Made by a program: the position numbers and the translations under genes
Notes under the pieces: model-generated
Database searches by the model: none
Told to the model about the DNA's origin: nothing
What the model saw: only the letters and a program-made list of their open reading frames with translations
Part shown: positions 51,797-61,981 of the stretch, piece by piece
How the letters are laid out: the number at the start of each line of letters is the position of its first letter
How positions within the stretch are numbered: position 1 is the stretch's first letter
Assembly: GCA_021325145.1 (NCBI GenBank)
Contig: JAJPHR010000110.1
Location: 124,001 to 188,000 of the forward strand
DNA: 64,000 nt
Direction of reading: 5' to 3'
DNA from: Verrucomicrobiota bacterium
Lineage (GTDB): Bacteria > Verrucomicrobiota > Verrucomicrobiia > Limisphaerales > Pedosphaeraceae

Positions 51797-53047
51797 TTAT
51801 CTCACCGCCTCAAGCGCAAAGCCTTTTAGATATTCGGTCTCGGGGATGGCCGGGATGATCGGATGATCCGGCGATTGACTGTAGGTGGCAGTGCGGCGGA
51901 GAAGGCGGCGGGAATCGTAAGCGGCGTCCAGAATCACCCCTTGGAACATGACGGCATCGACATGATGCGAGCAGCAGAAGGTCGCCAGAGTGCCGCCGGG
52001 TTTCAGCAGCTTAAGTGCGCGCAAATGGATTTCCTTGTAACCGCGCAGGGCATCGGGTATCGCCGAACGGCTGCGCGTGAAGGAAGGCGGATCAAGCACA
52101 ATTAAATCAAACCGCGGCACCACTTTCTCATGCGGAGGCACGACGGTTTGCGCTTTGAGCCAATCAAAGACGTTCACCGTTTCAAAAGAGCACTGGGCTG
52201 CGAGGCCGTTTGCCACGGCGTTGCGATTGGACGCGGCGATGGCATCGGCGCTTTGATCCAGGAGATGGACGTGCGCCGCGCCCGCGCGCGCCGCATGCAG
52301 GCCGAACCCGCCGAGGAAGCTGAAACAATCCAATACTTGCGCTCCTTTCGCCAGTTCCGCGACCCGTTGATAGTTCACTTGCTGATCCAGATACAAACCG
52401 GTCTTGTGTCCGCCAGGAATATCGACCTCGAAACGCAAGCCATTCAATCGCACGTCAACCCCTTCCGACGCAGCCCGGGGAGCGCCGGCAACTCCCGGGC
52501 CGGATTTTTCCAGCGTGCCCATGAGAATGCCATTCGCGTCCGCCAGGCCCTCGAACTTTCGAAAGGCCGTGTCGTTGCGTTCCAGGATGCACCGCGGCGA
52601 AAAGATGCGTTGCAACGCCGCCACGATCATCGGCTTGCGCTGGTCCATCCCAAGCGCGGAAGTTTGGACGACGAGGACGTCCTCGTATTTGTCAACGATC
52701 AGGCCGCTCAGAAAGTCGCTTTCGGCATTGACCACGCGGAACGACGACGCCCCAGGCAGGTGCTTTTGCCGCACAGCCAGCGCGGTGCGGATGCGCTCCT
52801 CGAAAAATGCCTCGTCCACGGCAACGCGCTCGGGCGCGAGCATGCGGACGTGAATCTTGCTTTTCGAGTTGTAGAAACCGACGCCGAGGAATCGCTGGCG
52901 ATGATCTTTTACCTGCACCAGTTGTCCGTCGGTGGCCGGTTGAGTGAGGCGGAGCACGGAACCCTGGTAAATCCAGGGATGTCCGGCGACGATGCGGTCG
53001 GCTTCTCCGGGCCGAAGTAGAACAGTGGGCAATGAAGGCGCTTCCAT
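51797..53047 (-). CDS. RlmI-like class I SAM-dependent RNA methyltransferase
   Basis: The product is about 416 residues. An N-terminal PUA domain (about 5-75; LRPGEADRIVAGHPWIYQGS) precedes an EEHEE-like region and a Rossmann methyltransferase domain. SAM-binding elements are VLDCFSFLGGFGLHAAR and the acidic DQS. The catalytic-type motif is VLDPPSFTRSR. RlmI methylates 23S rRNA C1962, and this protein is probably its equivalent, although orthologues vary in target. The ATG at 53047 is chosen over 53137. Confidence 0.88.
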   Translation of the reverse strand: MEAPSLPTVLLRPGEADRIVAGHPWIYQGSVLRLTQPATDGQLVQVKDHRQRFLGVGFYNSKSKIHVRMLAPERVAVDEAFFEERIRTALAVRQKHLPGASSFRVVNAESDFLSGLIVDKYEDVLVVQTSALGMDQRKPMIVAALQRIFSPRCILERNDTAFRKFEGLADANGILMGTLEKSGPGVAGAPRAASEGVDVRLNGLRFEVDIPGGHKTGLYLDQQVNYQRVAELAKGAQVLDCFSFLGGFGLHAARAGAAHVHLLDQSADAIAASNRNAVANGLAAQCSFETVNVFDWLKAQTVVPPHEKVVPRFDLIVLDPPSFTRSRSAIPDALRGYKEIHLRALKLLKPGGTLATFCCSHHVDAVMFQGVILDAAYDSRRLLRRTATYSQSPDHPIIPAIPETEYLKGFALEAVR

Positions 53048-53194
53048 AGGTTTGTAAACAGTTGGCACTGGCGCAACGATCCCGCTCAGCGGCATCAAGC
53101 GCCAATGCGCACTCAATATAACCTTGAGCGCCCACAATGAAAGCTAAATGAGGGAAAAGCTGGAGCTCGCGCTGCGTCCGCGACGCAAAATTGA

Positions 53195-55342
53195 TCATTC
53201 GTATCGAAGCGCTTCGATCGGGTCGAGGCGCGACGCTTTCCAGGCGGGATAATATCCGAAGACAATGCCCACGGTAACTGACACGGCAACGGCGGCGATG
53301 ATCGCTGGCAAGGAGGGCAATGTCGGCCAATGCAGCAAGGCGGTCACGGCCATTGAGGCGCCGCGGCCGAACAAAATTCCCGCGATGCCGCCGGCAAGGC
53401 AGAGCACGACCGCTTCAACCAGGAACTGGCGAAGAATGTCGCGCGCTCTTGCGCCGACAGCCATTCGGATGCCGATCTCCCGCGTCCGCTCCGTCACCGA
53501 AACCAGCATGATATTCATGATGCCAACGCCGCCGACCACCAGGGAAATCAGCGCCACGACCAGCAGCAAATTAGTCATCACCATGCTTGTCGAAGCGAGC
53601 GCCTTGGAAAGCTCAGTCAGGTCGCGAATTCGGAAATCGTCGGGCAGTCCAGGCCGAATGTGGTGACGTTCGCGCAGCAAACTGGTGATCTGCCGCATCA
53701 CTTCCGGAATGTCCTGCGCGGACGCGGCGGAGATGAACACATCGTCAAGATCCGCAAACCGCGTCATCTGAGGCATGTCCACTGCCTGAACCGCGGACAG
53801 TTGTGGATAGAGCTGCACCTGCTGGTTGGGATAGAGCTGGTTCAAGGTATTGACCTGGCTGGAGGAACTGGAGGCGGCACTTGACTGAGTGGCCGAGCGG
53901 ACACCAGAAACTCGGAATTTAATCGTGGTCCACGGCGCGATGATCAAATCGTCCTGGTCGCGGCCCATCATGTTGGCTCCCTTTTGCGCGAGCACGCCGA
54001 CCACCTTCATGGCAACATTCTTGATGCGGATTTCTTTTCCGAGCGGCGATTCATCGGGGAACAACTGTCGCACGATGGTTTGGCCAATAAGGCAAACCGC
54101 GGCCATGCTGTGCACGTCTTCAAAGGTGAACGGCTCGCCTTCGGCAAGTTCCCAACGGCGAACGGTGAGGAAATCCGGTGTGGTCCCCAGTAGATTATTT
54201 GGCCGCCAGTTATGGCTGCCATACACGGCTTGTCCTCCGCTATCCACGCTGGGAGCGACATACGCCACTCCGCTGCACTCCTGGCGAATCGCATCCGCAT
54301 CCGCCGCCGTCAAGGTCACCCGCCCGCCACCACCGGAACTCACCCCGCCGACCCACGTCGAACTGGGATCCACTTGAATGACATTAGCTCCCAGGCTGGC
54401 AATGGTTTGCTCAATGGAATGCGACGATCCCCGCCCAATCTCCATCATGGCAATCACCGCGGCAATGCCGATGATAATGCCCAGACAGGTCAACACCGAA
54501 CGCATGACGTTCCGGCGCAAGGCGTGAAGGGCAGTTCGCAAAATTCGATAAACAGTTCGCAGGGACACACTTCGTCCATCCGTAGCTTCCTCCATCCGGC
54601 GCGGCGCGCGTCCGGCGAATTCGGACCGGTTCGCATTGGCTGGATTTTCGGGCGGTCCCTCTTCGACGATTACGCCATCCACGATTCGGATGATGCGTTT
54701 GGCGTGGCGGGCAACGTTGTTGTCATGCGTGACGAGGATGATGGTAAGCCCTTCCTCTTCATTCAGTTTTTGAAGCATTCTGAGGACCTCCTCAGTTGTG
54801 CGCGAGTCGAGATTCCCGGTCGGTTCGTCCGCAAAAAGCACTGGCGGACGATTGATTAGCGAGCGCGCAATGGCCACACGTTGTTGTTGCCCGCCGGAGA
54901 GTTGGGAAGGCTGATGGTCGAGCCGTTCGCCCAGGCCGACGAGCCGCAGAATTTCCTCGGCCCGGCGGTGGCATTCGGCTTCCGACAAATGCGCGGCGGC
55001 ATAATTCAGCGGCATCAGGACGTTTTCCAAGGCGCTGGTTCTGGCGAGCAGGTTGAAATTCTGGAAGACAAAGCCGATTTTGGAATTTCGCACCACCGCG
55101 CGTTCGTCCGCTGACATGGAGGAAATCTCCTGTCCGTCCAGCCAGTATTTGCCCGAGGTGGGATGATCGAGACAGCCCAGAATGTTCATCAGCGTGCTTT
55201 TGCCCGAGCCGCTGGCGCCTACGAGCGCGACCAACTCGCCGCGATTGATTTGCAACGACACGCCCTGGAGTACGGGAATGTCCAACTCGCCGCGCTGGTA
55301 GGCCTTGCAGACGTTTTCCAGCTTGATGAGTTCCTGGCTCAT
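53195..55342 (-). CDS. MacB-type ABC transporter (ATPase-permease fusion)
   Basis: This 715-residue protein has an N-terminal ATPase domain (1 to about 230) with Walker [11 protein letters not shown], signature [15 protein letters not shown] and Walker [11 protein letters not shown] first transmembrane helix follows, then a periplasmic MacB_PCD domain (about 290-530), then the FtsX-type domain with three helices at the C-terminus. MacB-type pumps export peptides, lipoproteins or macrolides using a tripartite complex. It follows the MacA-type gene by 82 bases on the same strand. Confidence 0.94.
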   Translation of the reverse strand: MSQELIKLENVCKAYQRGELDIPVLQGVSLQINRGELVALVGASGSGKSTLMNILGCLDHPTSGKYWLDGQEISSMSADERAVVRNSKIGFVFQNFNLLARTSALENVLMPLNYAAAHLSEAECHRRAEEILRLVGLGERLDHQPSQLSGGQQQRVAIARSLINRPPVLFADEPTGNLDSRTTEEVLRMLQKLNEEEGLTIILVTHDNNVARHAKRIIRIVDGVIVEEGPPENPANANRSEFAGRAPRRMEEATDGRSVSLRTVYRILRTALHALRRNVMRSVLTCLGIIIGIAAVIAMMEIGRGSSHSIEQTIASLGANVIQVDPSSTWVGGVSSGGGGRVTLTAADADAIRQECSGVAYVAPSVDSGGQAVYGSHNWRPNNLLGTTPDFLTVRRWELAEGEPFTFEDVHSMAAVCLIGQTIVRQLFPDESPLGKEIRIKNVAMKVVGVLAQKGANMMGRDQDDLIIAPWTTIKFRVSGVRSATQSSAASSSSSQVNTLNQLYPNQQVQLYPQLSAVQAVDMPQMTRFADLDDVFISAASAQDIPEVMRQITSLLRERHHIRPGLPDDFRIRDLTELSKALASTSMVMTNLLLVVALISLVVGGVGIMNIMLVSVTERTREIGIRMAVGARARDILRQFLVEAVVLCLAGGIAGILFGRGASMAVTALLHWPTLPSLPAIIAAVAVSVTVGIVFGYYPAWKASRLDPIEALRYE

Positions 55343-55424
55343 TGCGCTGGCAGCGCCTGGAGCGCGTTTGGGTTAAAGGTCTGATTCACGAGATGCAAAA
55401 TCTGAGTTTGTCCTGGCACGGTGC

Positions 55425-56759
55425 TTAGCGGCGCGGCATTTGCGGAATGAATGGATTTTTGGTGCTGGCTTGGGCCGTGGCAACGGTTTCACCGACGATC
55501 ACTTCCTGCCCCTCTTGCAAGGCATCGGCGATCACCGCGGTATTCGAGCCATCCGAAGCGCCGAGTTTCACCTCCATTGGCCTGACAAATTCGCCATCCT
55601 TCAACCAAATGGTGCCGCGCCGGTCTTTGGGGGTCTTGTCTTTCTTTGACAGCTTGGCTTCGCCGGGAGGATCGTTCTGTGCGAGTTCGGCTTTTGGCTT
55701 CTCTGACCGGGCGTCGGGAGCTACCTGCATCGGAGAGGACGGGGACCACCGCAAAGCGGCATTGGGTACGAGCAGGGTATTCGCTTCCTTCTTCACGATG
55801 AAGTGAACATTGGCGGTCAAATAAGGCAGCAAGATGTTGTCGGGATTTTCCGTGTTTACCTCCACCGTGTACATCACCACGTTTTGTGTCATCGTGGCGT
55901 TTAGGCGAACTTTACCGACAGTGCCTTGAAATTCCCGGCCTGGGAACGCGTCACAGGTGAACGTCACCGGTCCGCCAGGAATAATCCGGCCAACGTCTGC
56001 TTCGTTGACGGCCACCCAAATCTGCATTTTGGTAAGGTCCTCGGCGATCAGGAACAAGCTGGGTGTGTTGAGGCTGGCTACGACAGTTTGGCCGACGTTG
56101 ACGCGGCGGTCGATGATGACGCCTTTAACCGGGGACTTGATCGTGCAGAAGGCCAGGTTCCGCTGGGCCTTTTCGAGCATGGCCTGAGCTTGAACGGTGC
56201 TGGCTTTGGCTTGGGCAATGGCGGCTTCCGCGACAGAGGCGTTGGCTTTTGCGACTTCGTAATCCGCCCGGTTGGAATCGAACAATGAAAGCGCAAGCAG
56301 CCCTGAACGGTTCAGTTCCTGCGCGCGTTTCCATTCGGCCTCGGTCTGGGCGAGTTTGGCCTTCATTTGTTCGAGATTGGCGGCCGCGCTGAGTTCGCCC
56401 GCTTTATCCTGTTCAACCTGCGCCCGGGCCACGGAAAGGTCGGCGGCATAGACCGAATCGTCAATTTGCGCGAGGATGCCGCCTTCTTCCACCATCGAGC
56501 CGTAATCGATGGTCTTCCCGTTTACATCTTTTCCGAACGAGCTGATCAACCCTGCGACCTGCGCGCCGACGTCCACGACTTCAACCGGTTCGATGGTGCC
56601 GGTGGCACTGATGGTAGCGGCAAGATCGCCGCGTTTGACTGCGGCGGTGCGAAACGAGACTTGCGTCTCGCCGCGCACGCGCCACCACCAGAACCCGCCT
56701 CCACCGGCAATGGCAATAACGACGGCGGCGAAAACGGGACCTTTCAGGAGGCGTTGCAT
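55425..56759 (-). CDS. MacA-type periplasmic adaptor
   Basis: This 444-residue membrane-fusion protein has an N-terminal anchor helix (VFAAVVIAIAGGGGFWWW), a lipoyl/barrel-sandwich fold, and a long alpha-hairpin (about 115-200; VEQDKAGELSAAANLEQMKA). It completes the MacAB-type pump with the ABC protein encoded downstream. An outer-membrane TolC-like partner is not in this window. It is transcribed away from pgsA across a 196-base gap. Confidence 0.92.
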   Translation of the reverse strand: MQRLLKGPVFAAVVIAIAGGGGFWWWRVRGETQVSFRTAAVKRGDLAATISATGTIEPVEVVDVGAQVAGLISSFGKDVNGKTIDYGSMVEEGGILAQIDDSVYAADLSVARAQVEQDKAGELSAAANLEQMKAKLAQTEAEWKRAQELNRSGLLALSLFDSNRADYEVAKANASVAEAAIAQAKASTVQAQAMLEKAQRNLAFCTIKSPVKGVIIDRRVNVGQTVVASLNTPSLFLIAEDLTKMQIWVAVNEADVGRIIPGGPVTFTCDAFPGREFQGTVGKVRLNATMTQNVVMYTVEVNTENPDNILLPYLTANVHFIVKKEANTLLVPNAALRWSPSSPMQVAPDARSEKPKAELAQNDPPGEAKLSKKDKTPKDRRGTIWLKDGEFVRPMEVKLGASDGSNTAVIADALQEGQEVIVGETVATAQASTKNPFIPQMPRR

Positions 56760-56955
56760 AAAGTAAGGTGCGGCATTTGAACCGAAGTACCTATTACAAT
56801 ACCGTGCGTCGCCGCAAATGAAATTGTTGTCATTATGTGGGCAATTCGTCCCGCCAAATGGATGGTTTTATCCTGATGCGTCGGGGTGGGCGCTTTGCTT
56901 TGCTTCGAAGAAGATTTGACAAAGCCCGGCACGAACCGGGACACTGGCGGCCGGC

Positions 56956-57537
56956 ATGACGACGGCGAACAAGATCACGATCCTTCGGATCTTGCTCATC
57001 CCGTTTTTTATCGTTCAAACTCTCTACTACTTCCGCAGTGGAGATGAATTGCATCGATTTCTGGGGGTGGTGTCCTTTGCGGTCGCATCGATTTTGGACG
57101 GAGTGGATGGGTACATCGCGCGCCGTTACAATCAGAAAAGCGAGCTGGGAGCAATCCTGGATCCGCTGGCTGACAAACTGCTGCTCGTGTCGGGCATCGT
57201 GCTGCTGAGCTTCCGAAACCAGACCTATCTGAAGGTGATTCCGCTCTGGCTGACCGCCACCATCATCAGCCGGGATGTGTTGTTATTGATCGGCTTGGGA
57301 GTGATTCACATGGTCTGCGGCAAGGTAACGGTGCGCCCGCGGATCATCGGCAAGGTCGCCACCGTGCTCCAAATGGTAACGGTGATCTGGATACTGTTGA
57401 AATGGAGTCCGGGATGGCTGCCGTATTGGACGGTCGGAGCCGCAGTGTGCACCGGAGTGTCGGGTTTGTTGTACATCTGGGATGGAATGAGGCAGTTGAG
57501 CGCGAGTCCGCGAAGTTCGGCCACGCCGGGACAATGA
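56956..57537 (+). CDS. pgsA: CDP-alcohol phosphotransferase (PgsA-like)
   Basis: This 193-residue inner-membrane enzyme has the CDP-alcohol phosphotransferase motif DGVDGYIARR then GAILDPLADK, with the conserved acidic residues intact. It most likely makes phosphatidylglycerol phosphate from CDP-diacylglycerol and glycerol-3-phosphate, using the product of the GpsA enzyme encoded about 26 kb away. CDP-diacylglycerol-inositol type alternatives are less likely from overall length and the opening ANKITILRILLIPFF. Confidence 0.88.
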   Translation: MTTANKITILRILLIPFFIVQTLYYFRSGDELHRFLGVVSFAVASILDGVDGYIARRYNQKSELGAILDPLADKLLLVSGIVLLSFRNQTYLKVIPLWLTATIISRDVLLLIGLGVIHMVCGKVTVRPRIIGKVATVLQMVTVIWILLKWSPGWLPYWTVGAAVCTGVSGLLYIWDGMRQLSASPRSSATPGQ

Positions 57538-57672
57538 AGAAACTGGTTTGGGTCCCCGGCTCTGCGTGATGATACGTTGGAGCTCTGTGCTCCGCGCCTT
57601 GCTGAAACGTTACTTGCAATTTTTCTTTGGATTTGAAAACGCGACGCTTTTGCGGCAGGCTGCGTCGCAATT

Positions 57673-58146
57673 ATGAGCAAAGATTTGGAACTGGCTTTGA
57701 AGGAAGGGGATATGGCACCGGGATTTACCGTCCTAACGAATGGCGGCGGCAAAATCTCGCTGGCGGACTACAAAGGAAAAAATGTCATTCTATATTTTTA
57801 TCCCAAGGACGACACCCCGGGTTGCACCAAGGAAGCCTGCGCATTCCGGGACCACTTCGCTGATTTCAAGAAGAAGGGCGCCGTGGTGCTTGGGGTAAGC
57901 ACGGATGCCGTGAAACTGCATGACAAGTTCGTCGAGAAGTTCAAACTTCCGTTCACGCTGTTGGCGGATGAGAACAAAAAGATCGTTGAAGCTTATGGAG
58001 TTTGGGGCGAGAAAACTTTCATGGGACGGAAGTATCTGGGGACGCATCGCGTGACATTTTTGATCGGACCTGACGGGCGAATCAGGAAAATCTGGCCAAA
58101 GGTCAAACCGGACGAACACGCGGAGGAGGTTCTGAAAGAGCTTTGA
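57673..58146 (+). CDS. bcp: Peroxiredoxin, BCP/PrxQ type
   Basis: This 157-residue thiol peroxidase reduces hydroperoxides using thioredoxin. The peroxidatic Cys51 and the resolving Cys56 are in DDTPGCTKEACAFRDHF. The following RSNAxDx-type elements and the LLADEN segment are typical of PrxQ. A second peroxiredoxin gene follows after 118 bases. Confidence 0.94.
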   Translation: MSKDLELALKEGDMAPGFTVLTNGGGKISLADYKGKNVILYFYPKDDTPGCTKEACAFRDHFADFKKKGAVVLGVSTDAVKLHDKFVEKFKLPFTLLADENKKIVEAYGVWGEKTFMGRKYLGTHRVTFLIGPDGRIRKIWPKVKPDEHAEEVLKEL

Positions 58147-58193
58147 TGTCAAAGCCAGAAGCGGCCGGGTTGCAGAATGCCGAGAATCGCAGT

Positions 58194-58222
58194 TTGACAG
58201 CCGGCGGAACGGCAACTATAAA
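58194..58222 (+). promoter_or_regulatory. Strong sigma-70-type promoter before the second peroxiredoxin gene
   Basis: TTGACA (58194-58199) and TATAAA (58217-58222) are separated by exactly 17 bases. The start site would be near 58229, leaving a ~36-base AT-rich leader (GATTAAACTTTAACCAAATT) before the ATG at 58265. Confidence 0.8.
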
Positions 58223-58264
58223 CGCACACGCTAAATCTGATTAAACTTTAACCAAATTAATATT

Positions 58265-58744
58265 ATGGCACTAGCGGTTGGCACCAAAGCACCTGATTTC
58301 ACCCTCAAATCCAAACAGGCTTCCGGCCTGGTGGATGTGAAGCTGAGCAACAATTTCGGCAAAAAAAATACAGTCCTGCTGTTTTTTCCGGCGGCATTCA
58401 CCAGTGTTTGCACGACGGAGATGTGCGACATCACCTCCGGCATTTCGCAGTATTCCGGGCTTGGGGCGGACGTGATCGCGATCAGCGTGGACACCCCCTT
58501 CGCGCAGGAGGCCTGGGCTCAGAAGGAAAAGATCGGCGTCACACTGGCGAGCGATTTGAATAAGGAAGTGACCAGGCAATACGACGTCGTGTTCCCGATG
58601 CTGGCCGGCGTGGGCGATACGGCCGCTCGCGCGGCGTTTGTAATCGACAAGAACGGCGTGATCCAATACAGCGAGCGGACCCCGACGCCCAAAGACCTGC
58701 CGAACTTCAGCGCGGTGAAGGATGCGCTGGCGAAATTGAAGTAA
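58265..58744 (+). CDS. Peroxiredoxin, AhpE/redoxin type
   Basis: This 159-residue peroxiredoxin has the active-site segment PAAFTSVCTTEMCDITSG with Cys49 and, five residues on, Cys54. The C-terminus ends with the usual VIQYSERTPTPKDLPNF. It belongs to the same superfamily as the preceding BCP protein, but in a different subfamily, so the two may take different peroxides or electron donors. The strong promoter just upstream suggests it is expressed on its own. Confidence 0.92.
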   Translation: MALAVGTKAPDFTLKSKQASGLVDVKLSNNFGKKNTVLLFFPAAFTSVCTTEMCDITSGISQYSGLGADVIAISVDTPFAQEAWAQKEKIGVTLASDLNKEVTRQYDVVFPMLAGVGDTAARAAFVIDKNGVIQYSERTPTPKDLPNFSAVKDALAKLK

Positions 58745-58934
58745 AAAAGACGGAACCCGAAGGCAAGAGACAAGCAGTCGAGGGCTGCGCGCAACCGTGA
58801 TGAGTCGCCCGAACTCTGATGCCGGGACCGACTCACACAAACTGCCCATGTTTGGAAACAGAAGCCCTCGCGACACGATGAATTCCAGCCTCGCGTCCAT
58901 TGCCATGTTTGCCTGTCTGCCTGCGCAATGCGAA

Positions 58935-60056
58935 CTAATGCCCGTTCTTAATCGCAAGCTTCAAGCCCTTTAAGATTGCGTCCACATTTTCCTCTGTGCA
59001 GTTCTCTCCCATAAGGCCAATGCGCCAGATCTTCCCCTTCAAGGGCCCCAAACCGGCGCCGATCTCCATGCCAAAGTCTCGCAGCAGCCTCTTGCGCACA
59101 AAAGCTTCATCCACGGAATCCGGCACACCCACCGCGTTCAAAGGCCAGAGTTGATGGCCCGCCTGCGAGGTGATTTCCAAGCCCAGTTCCGCCAGCCCCG
59201 CTTTAAGCGCCAGATGATTTTGCTCGTGTCGCCGCCAGCGCACTTCCAGGCCTTCTTCCAGGATCAACCGCAATCCTTCGTGCAACGCATAATTCATCGT
59301 GATCGGAGCAGTGTGATGATAAACCCGCTCCTGCCCCCAATAAGAAGCGAGCAGGTTCACGTCGAGATACCAGCTTTGGACCTTGGTTTTGCGCTTTCCG
59401 GCGGCCTCGAGCGCGCGCGGGCTCAGCGAGACCGGCGCGAGCCCTGGCGGACAATTGAGACATTTTTGCGTCCCGCTATACACGGCGTCCACCTCCCATT
59501 CGTCCACTTTGACCGGACAACCTCCAAGCGATGTCACCGCATCCAGCACGAAAAGCGCGCCGTTCTCGTGTGCCAGGCGTGATATTTCGTCCACCGGGGT
59601 CAGGACTCCGGTGGAGGTTTCGGCATGCACCACGGCGACCAGCTTCGCCCGCCTCCCCCGCAATGCCTTTGCGATCTGATCCGCTTCGATGATCCGGCCC
59701 CAAGGCGCCTCCACCGCCACCACTCTGGCCCCACAACGCTCGGCCACATCCTTAAGCCGGGAGCCGAACACACCGTTCATGCCGACCACCACCTCATCCC
59801 CCGGCTCAATCAGGTTGGCCAGGCAAAACTCCATCCCGGCGCTTCCGGTGCCGCTTACTGGAAAAGTCATTTCATTTTTGGTCATGAATACCTGCCGCAG
59901 CATCACCTTGGTCTCCTCCATTATCTGAACAAAAGCCGGATCCAAGTGCCCGACCAGAGGTTGGGACATGGCGCGTAAAACGGAAGGCGCCACCCCGCTT
60001 GGTCCGGGCCCCAGGAGGAGACGCGCCGGGGGATTGAACGAATTGAATACTCGCAT
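58935..60056 (-). CDS. Class V aminotransferase, alanine/serine-glyoxylate type
   Basis: This 373-residue PLP enzyme has the N-terminal [18 protein letters not shown] and the internal HAETSTGVL that mark the alanine-glyoxylate aminotransferase group. Lys198 in [13 protein letters not shown] is the PLP lysine. It probably moves an amino group between alanine or serine and glyoxylate. Other members act on ureidoglycine or 2-aminoethylphosphonate, so the substrate is not certain. It diverges from the condensation-carrier gene over a 154-base gap; a link between the two is not shown. Confidence 0.9.
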   Translation of the reverse strand: MRVFNSFNPPARLLLGPGPSGVAPSVLRAMSQPLVGHLDPAFVQIMEETKVMLRQVFMTKNEMTFPVSGTGSAGMEFCLANLIEPGDEVVVGMNGVFGSRLKDVAERCGARVVAVEAPWGRIIEADQIAKALRGRRAKLVAVVHAETSTGVLTPVDEISRLAHENGALFVLDAVTSLGGCPVKVDEWEVDAVYSGTQKCLNCPPGLAPVSLSPRALEAAGKRKTKVQSWYLDVNLLASYWGQERVYHHTAPITMNYALHEGLRLILEEGLEVRWRRHEQNHLALKAGLAELGLEITSQAGHQLWPLNAVGVPDSVDEAFVRKRLLRDFGMEIGAGLGPLKGKIWRIGLMGENCTEENVDAILKGLKLAIKNGH

Positions 60057-60210
60057 GCCTCACCATGGTTGCGCCCCTTCCCGCTCGAAATAGGGTCTTC
60101 ACTGTGAAATCAACGGATTACTTAACCACGTGGAAACTGTTCAAAAAAAGGTGGAGAATTCCACAGGAGCGCGGTGGCCAGCCAGATTCCGGTGCCGCTC
60201 TCGCCACAAA

Positions 60211-61968
60211 ATGAACGAATTGGAAATGTGCCGGCCCGAGGTTCCTGACCTGGGCGGAACCGAGCCGCCCGGCTTTCCCGCCTCCTATTCACAGGAGCGC
60301 CTTTGGTTTGTGCAACAGATGTCTCCTGATTCTGCGGCCTACAATCTGTCCGCTATTTCTCACTTGCACGGCCCTTTGAACGTCGCAGCTTTGGAATGCA
60401 GTCTCGGGGAAATTCTCAAACGTCACCATGTGCTGCGGTCCAGCTTCAAACTCGTGGATGGCCGATTACGGCAATCGGTGGGGTCGCCCGTGGCCTTCAA
60501 AATTTGCCTGATCGATCTGCGCTCGCATCCTCCGGCTGGAGACGGCTCTTTTCCCCAAGCCCTGCTCAATCAGGAAGCCCATCGTCCTTTTGACCTCAGC
60601 CAGCCTCCGCTATTGCGCGCGACGCTTTTCCGAATTCATGAAGCGCACCACATTCTGATGCTGGTCATCCATCACATAGCCATGGACGGCTGGTCCCTGG
60701 GCGTTTTCTCCTGGGAACTGGCCACCCTGTATGCGGCCTTTACCGCGGGCGAACGCCCGGCACTTGAACCGTTGTCCTTGCAGTTTGGCGATTACGCCGC
60801 GTGGGAGCGCAGCCCGGATTGCGAAAATCTCTGGCGGGACCAGTTGGACTTTTGGCGCGCCCAACTGGCCGGCGTAAAACCTTCGCTTCAGATTGTTCCT
60901 GACCGCCCTCCTCCGGCTCGAATCACTTTCCACGGCGCGACTCATCGCCTGGAACTGCCAGCCGGCCTGGTTGCCGCCCTCAAGGCCCTCTGCCGCCGCG
61001 AACACGCCACCCCGTTCATGTTGCTCCTCGCCGCGTTCAAGGTCTTGATTCATGGTTGTTCCCGACAGAACGAGGTGCTGGTCGGCACGCCCGTCATCAA
61101 TCGCAATCGTGAGGAACTCGAACGCCTGATTGGCTGCCTGGTCAATTTGCTCGTTCTGCGCACCAGCACAGCCGGCAATCCGGCATTTCGCGAATTTCTG
61201 GCCCGGGTAAAGGACACCGTGCTGTCCGCGGCGACCCATCAGGAAGTGCCCTTTGAACGTGTTTTGGAGGAGTTGCGTCTGGAGCGCAGCCTGGAACGCA
61301 ACCCGCTCATCCAGGTGCTCTTTACCTTTCAGCGTGGCCCCATTCACGTGCGCCTGCCGGGCCTGGATTCCCAACCCATTTACATCGACACAGCCACCGC
61401 GAAGTTCGATCTTTTCATGGAATGGTGGGAGGCTGGACAAAATTTCCACGGCCGGATCGAATACAACACCGACCTGTTTTCCGGCGGGCGGATTTCTCAA
61501 CTGGCGGTGCATTACCAAGCCATCCTCGAAGCCCTCGCCGCAAACCCCGAACAGCGATTGTCTGAGTTGATTGCGGCGATTCCTTTTCAACCACAACCTT
61601 TGCCCGCTCCGGAGCCGCGCCTCAAAAACGCCCTCGGTGGAACCCTCGCCAACGGCAGTCCAGCACAAGCGGAAAAAGAAGAGGAAATCAGCAGCCTGAT
61701 CGCCACCATCGAAAAAGTGGTGGGCCGGATCTGGACCCAAATCCTGCGCGTGCCTCAGATCGGCCGGCATGAGAATTTTTTCGAACTTGGCGGCCATTCC
61801 CTGCTCGGGATGCAGGCGCTCGCCCGCGTTCAAGCCGCCTTGAAGATTACCCTCCCGTTCGAAGCTCTCTTTGAAGCGCCTACCATCGCGGAGCTTGCGC
61901 TGATAATCGAGCGAACGTTGCAGCAGGACCTGGATGCCCTTGCGACGGGAGAAAACAAATCGACATAA
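60211..61968 (+). CDS. Nonribosomal peptide condensation-carrier (C-T) protein
   Basis: This 585-residue protein has a condensation domain (about 24-460) and a peptidyl-carrier domain (about 500-575), with no adenylation domain. The catalytic motif HHIAMDG is intact at 154-160. Other blocks are ASYSQERLWFVQQ and the DFGDYAAW-like QFGDYAAWER. The phosphopantetheine site is Ser530 in FFELGGHSLLG. It should join acyl or aminoacyl units delivered by another protein. The ATG at 60211 is chosen over a GTG at 60130. A GNAT gene follows after 13 bases. Confidence 0.93.
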   Translation: MNELEMCRPEVPDLGGTEPPGFPASYSQERLWFVQQMSPDSAAYNLSAISHLHGPLNVAALECSLGEILKRHHVLRSSFKLVDGRLRQSVGSPVAFKICLIDLRSHPPAGDGSFPQALLNQEAHRPFDLSQPPLLRATLFRIHEAHHILMLVIHHIAMDGWSLGVFSWELATLYAAFTAGERPALEPLSLQFGDYAAWERSPDCENLWRDQLDFWRAQLAGVKPSLQIVPDRPPPARITFHGATHRLELPAGLVAALKALCRREHATPFMLLLAAFKVLIHGCSRQNEVLVGTPVINRNREELERLIGCLVNLLVLRTSTAGNPAFREFLARVKDTVLSAATHQEVPFERVLEELRLERSLERNPLIQVLFTFQRGPIHVRLPGLDSQPIYIDTATAKFDLFMEWWEAGQNFHGRIEYNTDLFSGGRISQLAVHYQAILEALAANPEQRLSELIAAIPFQPQPLPAPEPRLKNALGGTLANGSPAQAEKEEEISSLIATIEKVVGRIWTQILRVPQIGRHENFFELGGHSLLGMQALARVQAALKITLPFEALFEAPTIAELALIIERTLQQDLDALATGENKST

Positions 61969-61981
61969 CCACGACTCACAT

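Noticed and set aside
59371-59386. TTTGGACCTTGG inside the aminotransferase gene, like the TCCAAGG repeat
   Set aside because: It is only one and a half units, and the encoded KVQSWYLD segment fits the enzyme family, so it is more likely ordinary coding sequence.
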